Assembly (NCBI GenBank): GCA_905339155.1
Contig: CAJPFJ010000010.1
Span: 62,001-126,000 of the forward strand
DNA length: 64,000 nucleotides
Source of the DNA: Methanosarcinales archaeon
GTDB taxonomy: Archaea; Halobacteriota; Methanosarcinia; Methanosarcinales; Methanoperedenaceae
Direction of reading: 5' to 3'
Part shown: positions 8,149-17,078 of the stretch, in pieces
Numbering within the stretch: the first letter of the stretch is position 1
How the letters are laid out: each line of letters starts with the position of its first letter
Program-made: the position numbers and the translations under genes
The notes under the pieces: model-generated
What the model was told of the DNA's origin: nothing
The model's input: the letters and a program-made list of their open reading frames with translations, nothing else
Database searches by the model: none

Positions 8149-8889
8149 ATGAATTTGGAGGAGATCATCCTTCTTTTTGTCCTTATCTTAGCGGCAGGAT
8201 TGCTGTATTCAAGCGTTGGCCACGGTGGAGCATCAGCATATTTAGCAGTAATGGCGCTATTTGGACTGGCACCTGAAGTAATGAAGCCAACAGCTCTCGT
8301 ATTGAATATTCTCGTTGCCAGCATCGCCACAGCGCAATTCTTCAAAGCTGGCAGTTTTTCATGGTCCACCTTTTGGCCTTTTTCTATAGCTTCGATCCCA
8401 TTCGCATTTATTGGAGGTGCTCTATCTTTACCAGGTTCTTTATATGAGCAAGCTGTTGGTCTTATTTTATTGTTCGCAGCTGTTCGGCTTTTTCAATCGA
8501 AGCAGTCAGAGAAAAAAACTGATGTCAAACCCCTATCAATCCCTGTAGCTGTACTCTGTGGGGGTGGAATTGGTTTATTATCTGGATCCATTGGTATAGG
8601 GGGTGGTATCTTCTTGAGCCCATTGCTCATGTTAACTGGCTGGGCTGGAGCACGGCAAACTGCGGGAGTTTCAGCAGCATTCATTCTTGTGAACTCTGTG
8701 GCTGGTATCCTGGGGCATTTAGCAAGTATGAAATTTATACCCGTAGATATTGGATATTGGGGATTAGCAGCAGTTCTTGGAGGGATAGTGGGCTCTCATC
8801 TGGGTAGTCAAAAACTTGCACCCACAATACTTTATCGCTTGCTTGCGGTGGTGCTTGTTATTGCAGGCCTTAAGCTATTGCTTGTGTAA
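8149..8889 (+). CDS. TauE/SafE (TSUP) family membrane transporter
   Basis: A 246-residue polytopic membrane protein with about eight hydrophobic segments. Family hallmarks are the duplicated glycine-rich loops: SSVGHGGASAYLAVM near residue 25 and GSIGIGGGIFLSPLLM near residue 147, the second preceded by GGGIGLLSG. TSUP proteins move sulfite, sulfonates or other sulfur-containing or organic anions; the substrate here cannot be read from sequence. It lies 18 bases after the FmdE-like gene in the same direction and is probably the last gene of that transcript, since nearly 300 non-coding bases follow. Confidence 0.82.
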   Translation: MNLEEIILLFVLILAAGLLYSSVGHGGASAYLAVMALFGLAPEVMKPTALVLNILVASIATAQFFKAGSFSWSTFWPFSIASIPFAFIGGALSLPGSLYEQAVGLILLFAAVRLFQSKQSEKKTDVKPLSIPVAVLCGGGIGLLSGSIGIGGGIFLSPLLMLTGWAGARQTAGVSAAFILVNSVAGILGHLASMKFIPVDIGYWGLAAVLGGIVGSHLGSQKLAPTILYRLLAVVLVIAGLKLLLV

Positions 8890-9168
8890 AGTAAAAATCG
8901 CTTTCGTGCTGCTTTAATCAAGGCCGCAAAATCTTGCCACTATATTTGCAAGCCCCCAGTATATCCGCCCGTCCAACATTTTTGTCCATAACTGCTATAA
9001 CTTCGCACTCTCGTTTGAATACCTTAATTTCCTGAGACCGTTACATTACGTGTTGGTGCAATTAAGGCAGTTCGATGTTATCAAACATCGAATATGAATT
9101 GACGCCCATGGTATGTATTGTATTCTTGACCTTTATTTGCTCTAAAAACACCATAACATTTTAATTGA
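8890..9168 (+). other. intergenic spacer with a possible decayed ORF on the minus strand
   Basis: No intact gene is seen between the transporter and bioB. On the minus strand, 9031 down to 8918 reads without a stop as an EIKVFKRECEVIAVMDKN-like peptide and continues VGRADILGACKYSGK, with protein-like composition but no start codon and a frame break just upstream. It may be the tail of a decayed gene; I cannot name a family. The right end must contain the promoter for the biotin operon. Confidence 0.3.
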
Positions 9169-9199
9169 TTGTCAACATTTCCACCACAAAAGTTAACAA
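9169..9199 (+). promoter_or_regulatory. BirA-type biotin operator upstream of bioB
   Basis: An inverted repeat TTGTCAAC (9169-9176), a 15-base spacer, then GTTAACAA (9192-9199). The arms are complementary at seven of eight positions and match the known bacterial and archaeal BirA box pattern TTGTnAAC-N14/15-GTTnACAA. It ends 11 bases before the bioB ATG at 9211, so bound BirA (biotin protein ligase with an HTH domain, not in this window) would block transcription of the biotin operon when biotin is plentiful. An in-frame TTG that could extend bioB falls inside this operator and is therefore not taken as the start. Confidence 0.8.
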
Positions 9200-9210
9200 C
9201 TCCTCAAATC

Positions 9211-10185
9211 ATGCTAAAAAAAATCGTTGCCAAAATCGAAAAAAATGAATCTATAGACTTCTCGGAAGCATTAGAGCTCATTCAACTGGAAGGAAAAGAT
9301 TGTATGGAATTATTCTCCCTGGCAAACCATGTGCGCTCAAAGCTCGGTGACAGGGTTGACCTGTGTTCTATCGTTAATGCAAAGTGCGGCTTATGCTCCG
9401 AAGACTGCAAATTCTGCGCGCAATCGGTACACAACGATACAGAGATAACACCTTACCCAATGATGGAAGAGGAAGAGATCCTCAACATGGCACAACTGAT
9501 GGAAGAAGAGGGAGCTGCCCGATTTTGCATCGTTACAAGTGGAAAAGATGTAGGTGGGGAAGATTTTGAAAATATGCTAAGTTCAATACGACGGATAAGA
9601 AAGGAAACCCGTTTATCGGTGTGCATTTCTTCGGGCATGCTCACAGCTGAGCGCGCTTTAGCCCTGAAAAGTGCGGGAGCAACGAGATTGCATCATAATC
9701 TTGAGACCTCAAAAGGTTTTTTCAATAAAATATGCACCACACACACGTATAATGACAAAATAAAAACCATTCATATTGCAAAGGAGGCTGGCCTTGAAGT
9801 CTGCTGCGGCGGGATAATCGGAATGGGCGAGTCGGTAAGAGACCGCCTGGAACTTGCTTTTATACTTCGGGAACTGGATGTGGATTCCATCCCCATAAAT
9901 ATATTAAATCCCATTAAAGGAACGCCTCTTGATAATGAAAAACCAATAAAACCCCTTGATATCATGAAAACAATATCAGTTTTCCGTCTCATTCTGCCCG
10001 GAAAAAATATACGAATAGCCGGTGGTCGCGAGAAAAATCTCCGGGATCTGCAGGGTTTATGTCTTCTCGCAGGCGCGAACGGGCTGCTTCTTGGCAATTA
10101 TCTCACCACCCAGGGTAGAACGCCGCGCGATGACATTATGATGATAAATGACCTTGGACTTATTCCGGGAGGTGTTCATGTTTAG
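9211..10185 (+). CDS. bioB: biotin synthase BioB
   Basis: A radical SAM enzyme of 324 residues that inserts sulfur into dethiobiotin to give biotin. The SAM cluster motif C-x3-C-x2-C is visible as CSEDCKFCAQS near residue 58; further family segments are HHNLETSKGFF, CCGGIIGMGES and the ending PRDDIMMINDLGLIPGG. The length is normal. The start at ATG 9211 is chosen because an earlier TTG lies inside the BirA operator; there is no clear ribosome-binding site, which fits a short-leader or leaderless archaeal message. It is the first gene of a five-gene biotin operon. Confidence 0.92.
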   Translation: MLKKIVAKIEKNESIDFSEALELIQLEGKDCMELFSLANHVRSKLGDRVDLCSIVNAKCGLCSEDCKFCAQSVHNDTEITPYPMMEEEEILNMAQLMEEEGAARFCIVTSGKDVGGEDFENMLSSIRRIRKETRLSVCISSGMLTAERALALKSAGATRLHHNLETSKGFFNKICTTHTYNDKIKTIHIAKEAGLEVCCGGIIGMGESVRDRLELAFILRELDVDSIPINILNPIKGTPLDNEKPIKPLDIMKTISVFRLILPGKNIRIAGGREKNLRDLQGLCLLAGANGLLLGNYLTTQGRTPRDDIMMINDLGLIPGGVHV

Positions 10186-10948
10186 CGTCAGAATGAGAGC
10201 GGAAAAAAACGAAAAACATATATCAGGAGCAGAGACCCTCGTTGAGAAAAAAATGATCTTGGCGACTATCACGGAACTTGCCCAACGGGCGTTATCTCAT
10301 GAAAAAGGAGAGCCAGATTTCATAAATATATCAGTTGAATCGTTAAAAACCCCGGTCAAGAAACTAACTTCCCTTCCGCTTATCTTGAGGCATGTTGAAA
10401 ATGAAACCGAAGGAAAAACACTTGCAAGGAAATTGCTTCTTGAACTTGGAATACCGAAATTGTGCATTGAAAAAAGCATCTCTCTTCTTGAAAAAGGACC
10501 GGCAGATGGTGAAAATATGCGGGGTGCGATTATTATGGATCTTAATGGGAATAGGCTTGAGCCCGACATAGTTCGAGGCATCCGGGCATCCCACATTGGG
10601 ATAACGGAAGAAGCTTCAAAGGCACTTCAAACGGCGATTTCGGATATGGGATTGTCAGCTTTTTATACATATATCAGTGATGCGCTTGTGCTTGCAACAA
10701 AAGTAGCATCTGTCAAAGGGACGCTCGGGGAACTTTGCTGGTCTGATGACCCTTCATATACCGCAGGTTATGTTGCGTCAGGAAAAATGGGATACATCCG
10801 TATACCGCATTTGAAAAAGAAAGGCGACCCCTACGGAGGGCGCGTGTTTTTTATGGAAAATATCGACCCTGGATATTATATTAATGAGATGGAATGTGCT
10901 CCGGTTCTGGTCAATAGATTTGGCGGAATAAGGAACTGTAAAGAATGA
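10178..10948 (+). CDS. bioW: 6-carboxyhexanoate-CoA ligase BioW (pimeloyl-CoA synthetase)
   Basis: A 256-residue ATP-dependent ligase that activates pimelate to pimeloyl-CoA, the acyl donor for BioF. Family segments include the start MFSVRMRAEKNEKHISGAE, the RGAIIMDLNGNRLEPDIVRG core with its RGIRASHIG continuation, and the ending IRIPHLKKKGDPYGGRVFF. GGGAGGTG at 10167-10174 selects ATG 10178, which overlaps the bioB stop. BioW use implies pimelate rather than the ACP-bound BioC/BioH route, and neither bioC nor bioH is in the cluster. Confidence 0.9.
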   Translation: MFSVRMRAEKNEKHISGAETLVEKKMILATITELAQRALSHEKGEPDFINISVESLKTPVKKLTSLPLILRHVENETEGKTLARKLLLELGIPKLCIEKSISLLEKGPADGENMRGAIIMDLNGNRLEPDIVRGIRASHIGITEEASKALQTAISDMGLSAFYTYISDALVLATKVASVKGTLGELCWSDDPSYTAGYVASGKMGYIRIPHLKKKGDPYGGRVFFMENIDPGYYINEMECAPVLVNRFGGIRNCKE

Positions 10949-11975
10949 TAAATATAAACAAATCGAGGCTTTTTATGAAACAACAACAGGTATTGAAATT
11001 AAAACGATCGACGAGGAATGAAACTGCCAACATCGCCGTTCTTGGCGCTGGCGGTCTTGGAATGGCAGCAGCAAAAATGCTGGCAAAGAAAAAGGAAATG
11101 AGACTTGCGGCCATAGCTGATAAGACAGGGTATATTATTGATCCCAGAGGGATAGACCCAGTGCTTCTTGAGACTAAAAAGCCCGGTGAAATTGGTATCA
11201 ATACCGATGACGCTATTACCCATATCATTGAAAATTCACAGGAATTCGATGGTATTTTCTTAGCTCTCCCAAACCTTGCGAACAGCTTTATCCCTGATAT
11301 TGTATCAAGGTTTGCCGATGCGGGTTATAACGGAGTGATGGTTGATGCCATGAAACGATCGCAGGCAGTTGAAATGATCTTTGAACTGGATGATGTTATA
11401 CAGGATGCAGGTATCACATATATTACAGGCGCCGGCGCCACTCCAGGATTGCTGACATGCGCTGCCGCGATAGCTTCGAATTCTTTTATGGAAGTAACAG
11501 GGGTTGACATAAATTTCGGAGTGGGAGTTTCAAACTGGGAATCATATCGTGCAACAATAAGAGAAGATATCGCGCATCTTGAGGGCTTTGACCTTCAAAA
11601 AGCTGCGGACATGACCTGTGCCGAGATAAAGCTGGAGCTTGATAATAGAAAAGGAATTCTACACTTGCACGATATGGAACATGCGGATGATGTGCTTCTT
11701 GAAAGGGCCGGGATCGTATCTCGTGAAAAAGTCACAGTTAGCGGAGTTGTTGATACGCGAAATCCCAGAAAACCTGTAAGCACTACGATGACACTCACTG
11801 GAAAAACCTTTGATGGAGCGGTTTCAAGCCATAAATTCATACTGGGGGATGAGACCACAATGGCAGCTAATGTGGTTGGACCTGCTCTTGGATGGATGAA
11901 AGCCGGTCTTGAGTTCCATGCAAGAGGTATATATGGCGTATTCGGCTCAGCTGAACTGATGCCAAGATTCGTTCT

Positions 11976-11979
<4 letters not shown>
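10945..11979 (+). CDS. bioU: BioU-type dehydrogenase replacing BioA in biotin synthesis
   Basis: A 344-residue oxidoreductase with an N-terminal Rossmann motif (AVLGAGGLGMAAAKML, residues 31-46) of the saccharopine-dehydrogenase-like type. It sits where bioA would be, between bioW and bioF, and no aminotransferase BioA is present. In cyanobacteria the Rossmann-type enzyme BioU carries out this step as a single-turnover enzyme, giving up the amino group of its own lysine (Lys124 in Synechocystis) to 8-amino-7-oxononanoate. Here K137 in the motif VDAMKRSQAVEM (K127 if the ATG at 10975 is used) is the best candidate for that lysine. The start overlaps the bioW stop (ATGA). Family membership rests on context plus remembered motif similarity. 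Confidence 0.8.
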
Positions 11980-13842
<1,863 letters not shown>

Positions 13843-13942
13843 CGATATACACTATATCCTCCCCTCTTAAAATGATACCAGTCTTATGATGCATCAGGAG
13901 ATCAATTGAAATAGATGCACGCATCAAGAGCACCAGTTTGCG

Positions 13943-14272
13943 TTAGTGCTCTTCGTTCTCTAACCTTTCAAGGAGTTCTCTGACCCAGCTATAGGTCATT
14001 ATCATTTTCGGGAAGCCTACCGTGTTAAGGGTTAGCAAGACGGTATGATATATCTCCTCTGGTGTGGCTCCTGCCTCAAAGGCTTGAGTGACATGCGAGC
14101 GAACTGCGCCGTGCAACTGGGCTGATGCTGCCATACCAAGCTGTATTAGATGGCATGTCTTTTTATCAAGGGGTCCACTGGTATGTATCAGGTTGCCTGT
14201 TTTTTCATGTGCTTCCCAGACCTCTGGGTACTTTTCAATAAAGGATGTGAGTGCATCTGAGAATTTCTTCAT
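13943..14272 (-). CDS. carboxymuconolactone decarboxylase (CMD) family protein without CxxC
   Basis: A 109-residue single-domain CMD/AhpD-fold protein. The core helix KTCHLIQLGMAASAQLHGAVRSHVTQAFEAGATPEEI is cut here as KTCHLIQLGMAASAQ followed by LHGAVRSHV; GATPEEIYHTVLLTLNTVGF is the family signature. The AhpD-type CxxC pair is absent (the position reads SAQLH), so it is not a thiol peroxidase partner, in contrast to the second CMD protein at 51.8-52.2 kb. Function unknown beyond the fold. It stands alone, convergent with the biotin operon and divergent from tusA. Confidence 0.8.
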   Translation of the reverse strand: MKKFSDALTSFIEKYPEVWEAHEKTGNLIHTSGPLDKKTCHLIQLGMAASAQLHGAVRSHVTQAFEAGATPEEIYHTVLLTLNTVGFPKMIMTYSWVRELLERLENEEH

Positions 14273-14423
14273 TTCGTGCTCTCCTTAATTATGTGAGTGA
14301 GTCCTTTCCTATTAAAGATTTCTGCTCAATAAGCCAGCGTATCCTTACAGTCAAATAATTTTGTTCATACTCGATGCACTGGTTGCAAGTGGCTATATTC
14401 AATAGCTATAGATCACATTTTAG

Positions 14424-14447
14424 ATTATAGTTGATAGCGGTTAAATT
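14424..14447 (+). promoter_or_regulatory. recurrent AT-rich upstream motif, copy A (before tusA)
   Basis: ATTATAGTTGATAGCGGTTA followed by AATT, pointing toward tusA 214 bases away. Near copies, each oriented toward the next gene, lie at 29690, 32821, 35789, 49736 and 55758. The shared core is about TTATAGTNNATAGYGRTTA. It may be a promoter element (TATA-like) or an operator; the sequence does not decide. Confidence 0.45.
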
Positions 14448-14554
14448 CTTAAGTTAATAAGATATAAACGATTGAAATAGAACCACAGAGGTTGATAAAA
14501 AACTATAAACATTGTCAATATAATCACATCAATGTAAAAGCCTCTATAGATTCA

Positions 14555-14585
14555 TGATGATGCGTAAGCTTCTGGCCCATCATCA
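14555..14585 (+). other. hairpin with following T-run in the tusA leader
   Basis: TGATGATG (14555-14562) and CATCATCA (14578-14585) form an eight-base stem around a 15-base loop, followed by ATTTTTAG. It lies about 75 bases before the tusA start. It could be an attenuator-like or terminator-like structure in the leader, or chance; being in a divergent spacer it is not needed to end any known upstream transcript. Confidence 0.3.
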
Positions 14586-14660
14586 ATTTTTAGTTATAAA
14601 AAATTAGTAAATATCTAGGATTGATACCGTGCAATATAAAGAAAATAAAAAGGTGAATAA

Positions 14661-14915
14661 ATGGTAGAAGATATGGTTTCTAGCCAGTTGGATATCAGAG
14701 GAGTGATGTGCCCTATTAATATTGTTCAGATTAAGCTGAAATTGAAAGAAATTGAAAACGATGGTATTTTAGAAATAGTTCTTGACGAAGGAGAACCGAT
14801 GCAAAATGTGCCACGTTCGATAAAAAAAGAAGGGCACAAGGTAGTAAAAGTTGAAAAGATTCCTGAGGGCTGCTATAAACTTCTAGTAAGGAAAAATGGA
14901 GGTGGTTTGAAATGA
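14661..14915 (+). CDS. TusA-family sulfur carrier protein
   Basis: An 84-residue cytoplasmic protein of the TusA/SirA fold, which carries sulfur as a persulfide on one cysteine. The active site is C17 in LDIRGVMCPINIVQIK; the usual CPxP reads CPIN here. The later GEPMQNVPRSIKKEGH segment is typical. AAGGTG at 14650-14655 precedes the ATG. It overlaps the sulfite-reductase-like gene by four bases, so sulfur transfer and siroheme-type chemistry appear linked in this transcript. Confidence 0.88.
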   Translation: MVEDMVSSQLDIRGVMCPINIVQIKLKLKEIENDGILEIVLDEGEPMQNVPRSIKKEGHKVVKVEKIPEGCYKLLVRKNGGGLK

Positions 14916-15907
14916 TAGATAAATCTGTAAAAGATAAAAGCAATAAAGTAAAAGTAGATACGGAAGTTGAAGGGAAAACGGGGGACATAGATTTCAATAC
15001 TCTCAAATCCGGGGGTCTGATCAAGCAAACGCAAAAAGATTTGTTCACGGTCAGACTTCGCTGCCCAGGAGGCAGGGTCCCACTTTCAAAGCTTGAGAAA
15101 ATTTTAGAAGTAGCAAAAAAATATGCCGGAGACTATGTACATCTTTCTGTCAGGCAGTCTATTGAATTACCGTATGTTGATTATCATGATTTTAAAAAAT
15201 TAAATGAGGAGCTATCAGAAGCTGATCAGAAGATTGCCTCTTGCGGCAGGCGGGTCAGGGTGCCCACAGCATGTTCCGGCTGTGAGTATAATCCAAACGG
15301 CATCATGGATACACAAAAAATGGCAGAAGTTGTAAATGAAAAATTCTTTGCACATCCAATGCCCCATAAATTTAAGATCTCATTTTCAGGATGCCCCATA
15401 GATTGCGCCCGCACTTCTGAAAACGACCTTGGGTTTCAGGGTGCTGTCGAACCCAAATGGGTTGAAGAACTATGCATTGGATGCCGCATTTGCGCCAGTG
15501 CTTGCAGGGAAGGAGCCATAGAGAGCGATCCTGAGAGCGGAAAACCTGTATTTTACGCTCAAAAATGTCTTTATTGCGGGGACTGTATCCGCTCGTGCCC
15601 GACAGATTCATGGCAGGAAGAGAGAAAGGGCTGGATTATCCGGGTCGGTGGAAAGCATGGAAGACATCCTGTCGTGGGTCGCAAAATAGCCGAGTTTGTG
15701 AGCGATGAAGATATTCCGGAGTTCATTGAAGCGATTATAAAATGGTACGAAAAAGCAGGCAAAACATGTGGAACTTTGCGGATCGGGGATATTCTGAGAA
15801 TGCCTGAACAATGGAATGATTTAATTAGCGAATTAAGAATTAAGTTTGATAAGAAACTGCTCCCGGATCCAAAAATGCCGTATAAGAATGAGATACACTT
15901 TGAGTGA
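14912..15907 (+). CDS. sulfite/nitrite reductase-like siroheme protein with ferredoxin domain (copy 1)
   Basis: A 331-residue protein of the single-chain sulfite reductase group found in methanogen relatives. An N-terminal ferredoxin-like half-domain (residues about 34-105, with VRLRCPGGRVPLSKLEKI and YVHLSVRQSIELPYV) precedes the siroheme-cluster region RVPTACSGCEYNPNG (C121, C124) and SFSGCPIDCART (C161, C165). Inserted after it are two 4Fe-4S motifs, CIGCRICASACREG and CLYCGDCIRSCP. It is shorter than DsrA/B and lacks the F420-oxidising part of Fsr. Likely substrate is sulfite or nitrite, not provable here. GGAGGTGG precedes the start inside tusA. A paralog lies at 39588-40565. Confidence 0.8.
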   Translation: MIDKSVKDKSNKVKVDTEVEGKTGDIDFNTLKSGGLIKQTQKDLFTVRLRCPGGRVPLSKLEKILEVAKKYAGDYVHLSVRQSIELPYVDYHDFKKLNEELSEADQKIASCGRRVRVPTACSGCEYNPNGIMDTQKMAEVVNEKFFAHPMPHKFKISFSGCPIDCARTSENDLGFQGAVEPKWVEELCIGCRICASACREGAIESDPESGKPVFYAQKCLYCGDCIRSCPTDSWQEERKGWIIRVGGKHGRHPVVGRKIAEFVSDEDIPEFIEAIIKWYEKAGKTCGTLRIGDILRMPEQWNDLISELRIKFDKKLLPDPKMPYKNEIHFE

Positions 15908-15913
15908 GGAAGT

Positions 15914-16177
15914 ATGTATAGAGTCAAAGCATATAAAAATCAGGATGGAGTCACTCTCCATCTCCTTGGGAAAGATGGGCAGTGGGAAGCAGATAAGTTA
16001 ACGATGTTATCAGACTTGATAAGAAGATACAACATCCCTTTTGTTCACATACCTATGGGAAAAACATTATTTGAAATAAAAATAATCTCATCTGATGATA
16101 TACATTCAATTCTTTTTGAATTGGAGAGAAATGGTTTTATTCTGAGTTCAGAGTCCTTACAATATATAGGAAAGTGA
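15914..16177 (+). CDS. small stand-alone nitrite/sulfite reductase ferredoxin-like half-domain
   Basis: An 87-residue protein that I do not recognise by name. Its layout, with LTMLSDLIRRYNIPFVHIPM then a KTLFEIKIIS strand and a DDIHSILFELERNGFIL helix, resembles the half-domain that occurs twice in nitrite and sulfite reductases (strand, helix, a strand matching YVHLSVRQSIEL in the neighbour, then a helix). No cysteines or cofactor motif are seen. It begins six bases after the sulfite-reductase-like gene behind GAGGAAG, so it may complete or regulate that protein. The domain call is by pattern only. Confidence 0.5.
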   Translation: MYRVKAYKNQDGVTLHLLGKDGQWEADKLTMLSDLIRRYNIPFVHIPMGKTLFEIKIISSDDIHSILFELERNGFILSSESLQYIGK

Positions 16178-16240
16178 ACCTATTCGTTACTCTACTAATA
16201 TAAACAATTAAATAATTTTAATTAAATATAGGTAAATCTA

Positions 16241-16741
16241 ATGGAATGGGAACCTGACGCCGCAAAAGAGATAGAAAGAATACCTGAACATATGCGCAGA
16301 ATGGCAAAAATGGGTATAGAGACTTCGGTAGAGAAAAAAAGTAAGAACATCGTATCTATAGAGGATGTCAAGGAAGCTGCACAGCGCTTCAACTCTTTAA
16401 TGAAAAAGGATGAAAAGACCACAAAGATCGCAATTGTCAGATGCGACATCGTAAGTGAGACCTGCCCAGGCATGGCATGTTTCAAGGCATTCAACAAAAG
16501 GAAAGTTCATTTTAGCGATTACGGTGAAGCTGAGATTATCGGTTTTTTCACCTGTGGAGGCTGCCCTGGAAGACGAATCTTCAGGCTTGTGGATAGCCTT
16601 CTCAAACATGGCGTGGATGTAGTTCACCTGAGTTCATGTATGCTCATGGAAGGGGGTTATCCCAAATGCCCTCATATAGAAGAGATCAGGCAGATGATAC
16701 TTAAAAAAGGCGTGAAAGTTGTGGATGGAACGCACCATTGA
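16241..16741 (+). CDS. PCP_red-CGGC fusion protein
   Basis: A 166-residue two-domain protein. Residues 1-50 (MEWEPDAAKEIERIPEHMRR and onwards, with E27 and VSIEDVKEAAQRF) match the small helical PCP_red domain known from the C-terminus of protochlorophyllide reductase subunit B and from many anaerobe redox proteins. Residues about 62-164 match the CGGC domain: IAIVRCDIVSETCPGMACFKA, then FTCGGCPGRR and LSSCMLMEGGYPKCPH, a cysteine-rich pattern suggesting metal or Fe-S binding. Function unknown. It lies 63 bases after the half-domain gene, same strand, and is likely part of the sulfur/redox transcript. Confidence 0.7.
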   Translation: MEWEPDAAKEIERIPEHMRRMAKMGIETSVEKKSKNIVSIEDVKEAAQRFNSLMKKDEKTTKIAIVRCDIVSETCPGMACFKAFNKRKVHFSDYGEAEIIGFFTCGGCPGRRIFRLVDSLLKHGVDVVHLSSCMLMEGGYPKCPHIEEIRQMILKKGVKVVDGTHH

Positions 16742-16806
16742 GAGATTCTTAATACACAATGCAAAATGTCTAACTTTATTGAACTTTAAGTTCAATTGCT
16801 TAAGTC

Positions 16807-17073
16807 CTATATTAAATGCTCACTACTGATTACTGCCGCATACCTCTCCGTGATCATCGCCCGCTTGAGCCTGAACATGACCTTCTGCTTATCGAAATTG
16901 AACTGCTCGGCCAACGTCCTGATAAGCCTCTTCTTTGATGCGCCTTTTAAGCTCATCTCTGCCATAATGCCATCCACGAATTCCTTGCTAAGGTCAGATT
17001 CCTTCTTTGCTTCCGGCCTTGGTTCAGGAACTGCCTCTTCTGTTTTGACTCCTTTCTCTACTTCTTCTGCCAT
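16807..17073 (-). CDS. small uncharacterised protein at the 3' end of the Hdr operon
   Basis: An 88-residue protein with no recognised family. The first 35 residues are acidic and low in complexity (EEVEKGVKTEEAVPEPRPEA); the rest (SKEFVDGIMAEMSLKGASKK, then RLIRTLAEQFNFDKQKVMFR) looks like two or three amphipathic helices. Starts at 17082 (GTG), 17079 and 17073 are possible; GAGGTG just upstream fits ATG 17073 best. It follows directly on the FwdB/FdhA-like gene and is the last gene of the minus-strand operon, so a small subunit or assembly role is possible. Confidence 0.6.
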   Translation of the reverse strand: MAEEVEKGVKTEEAVPEPRPEAKKESDLSKEFVDGIMAEMSLKGASKKRLIRTLAEQFNFDKQKVMFRLKRAMITERYAAVISSEHLI

Positions 17074-17078
17074 TCCCA

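Larger units (their letters stand above)
14273..14660. other. 388-base divergent spacer between the CMD gene and tusA
   Basis: AT-rich and without an open frame. It contains the AT-rich upstream motif at 14424-14447 and a hairpin at 14555-14585, listed separately. It must hold promoters for both the minus-strand CMD gene and the plus-strand tusA gene. I see nothing else in it. Confidence 0.6.

Noticed and set aside
9169-9210. TTG start giving a 14-residue longer BioB
   Set aside because: The TTG is part of the BirA operator, and the extra residues are not BioB-like.
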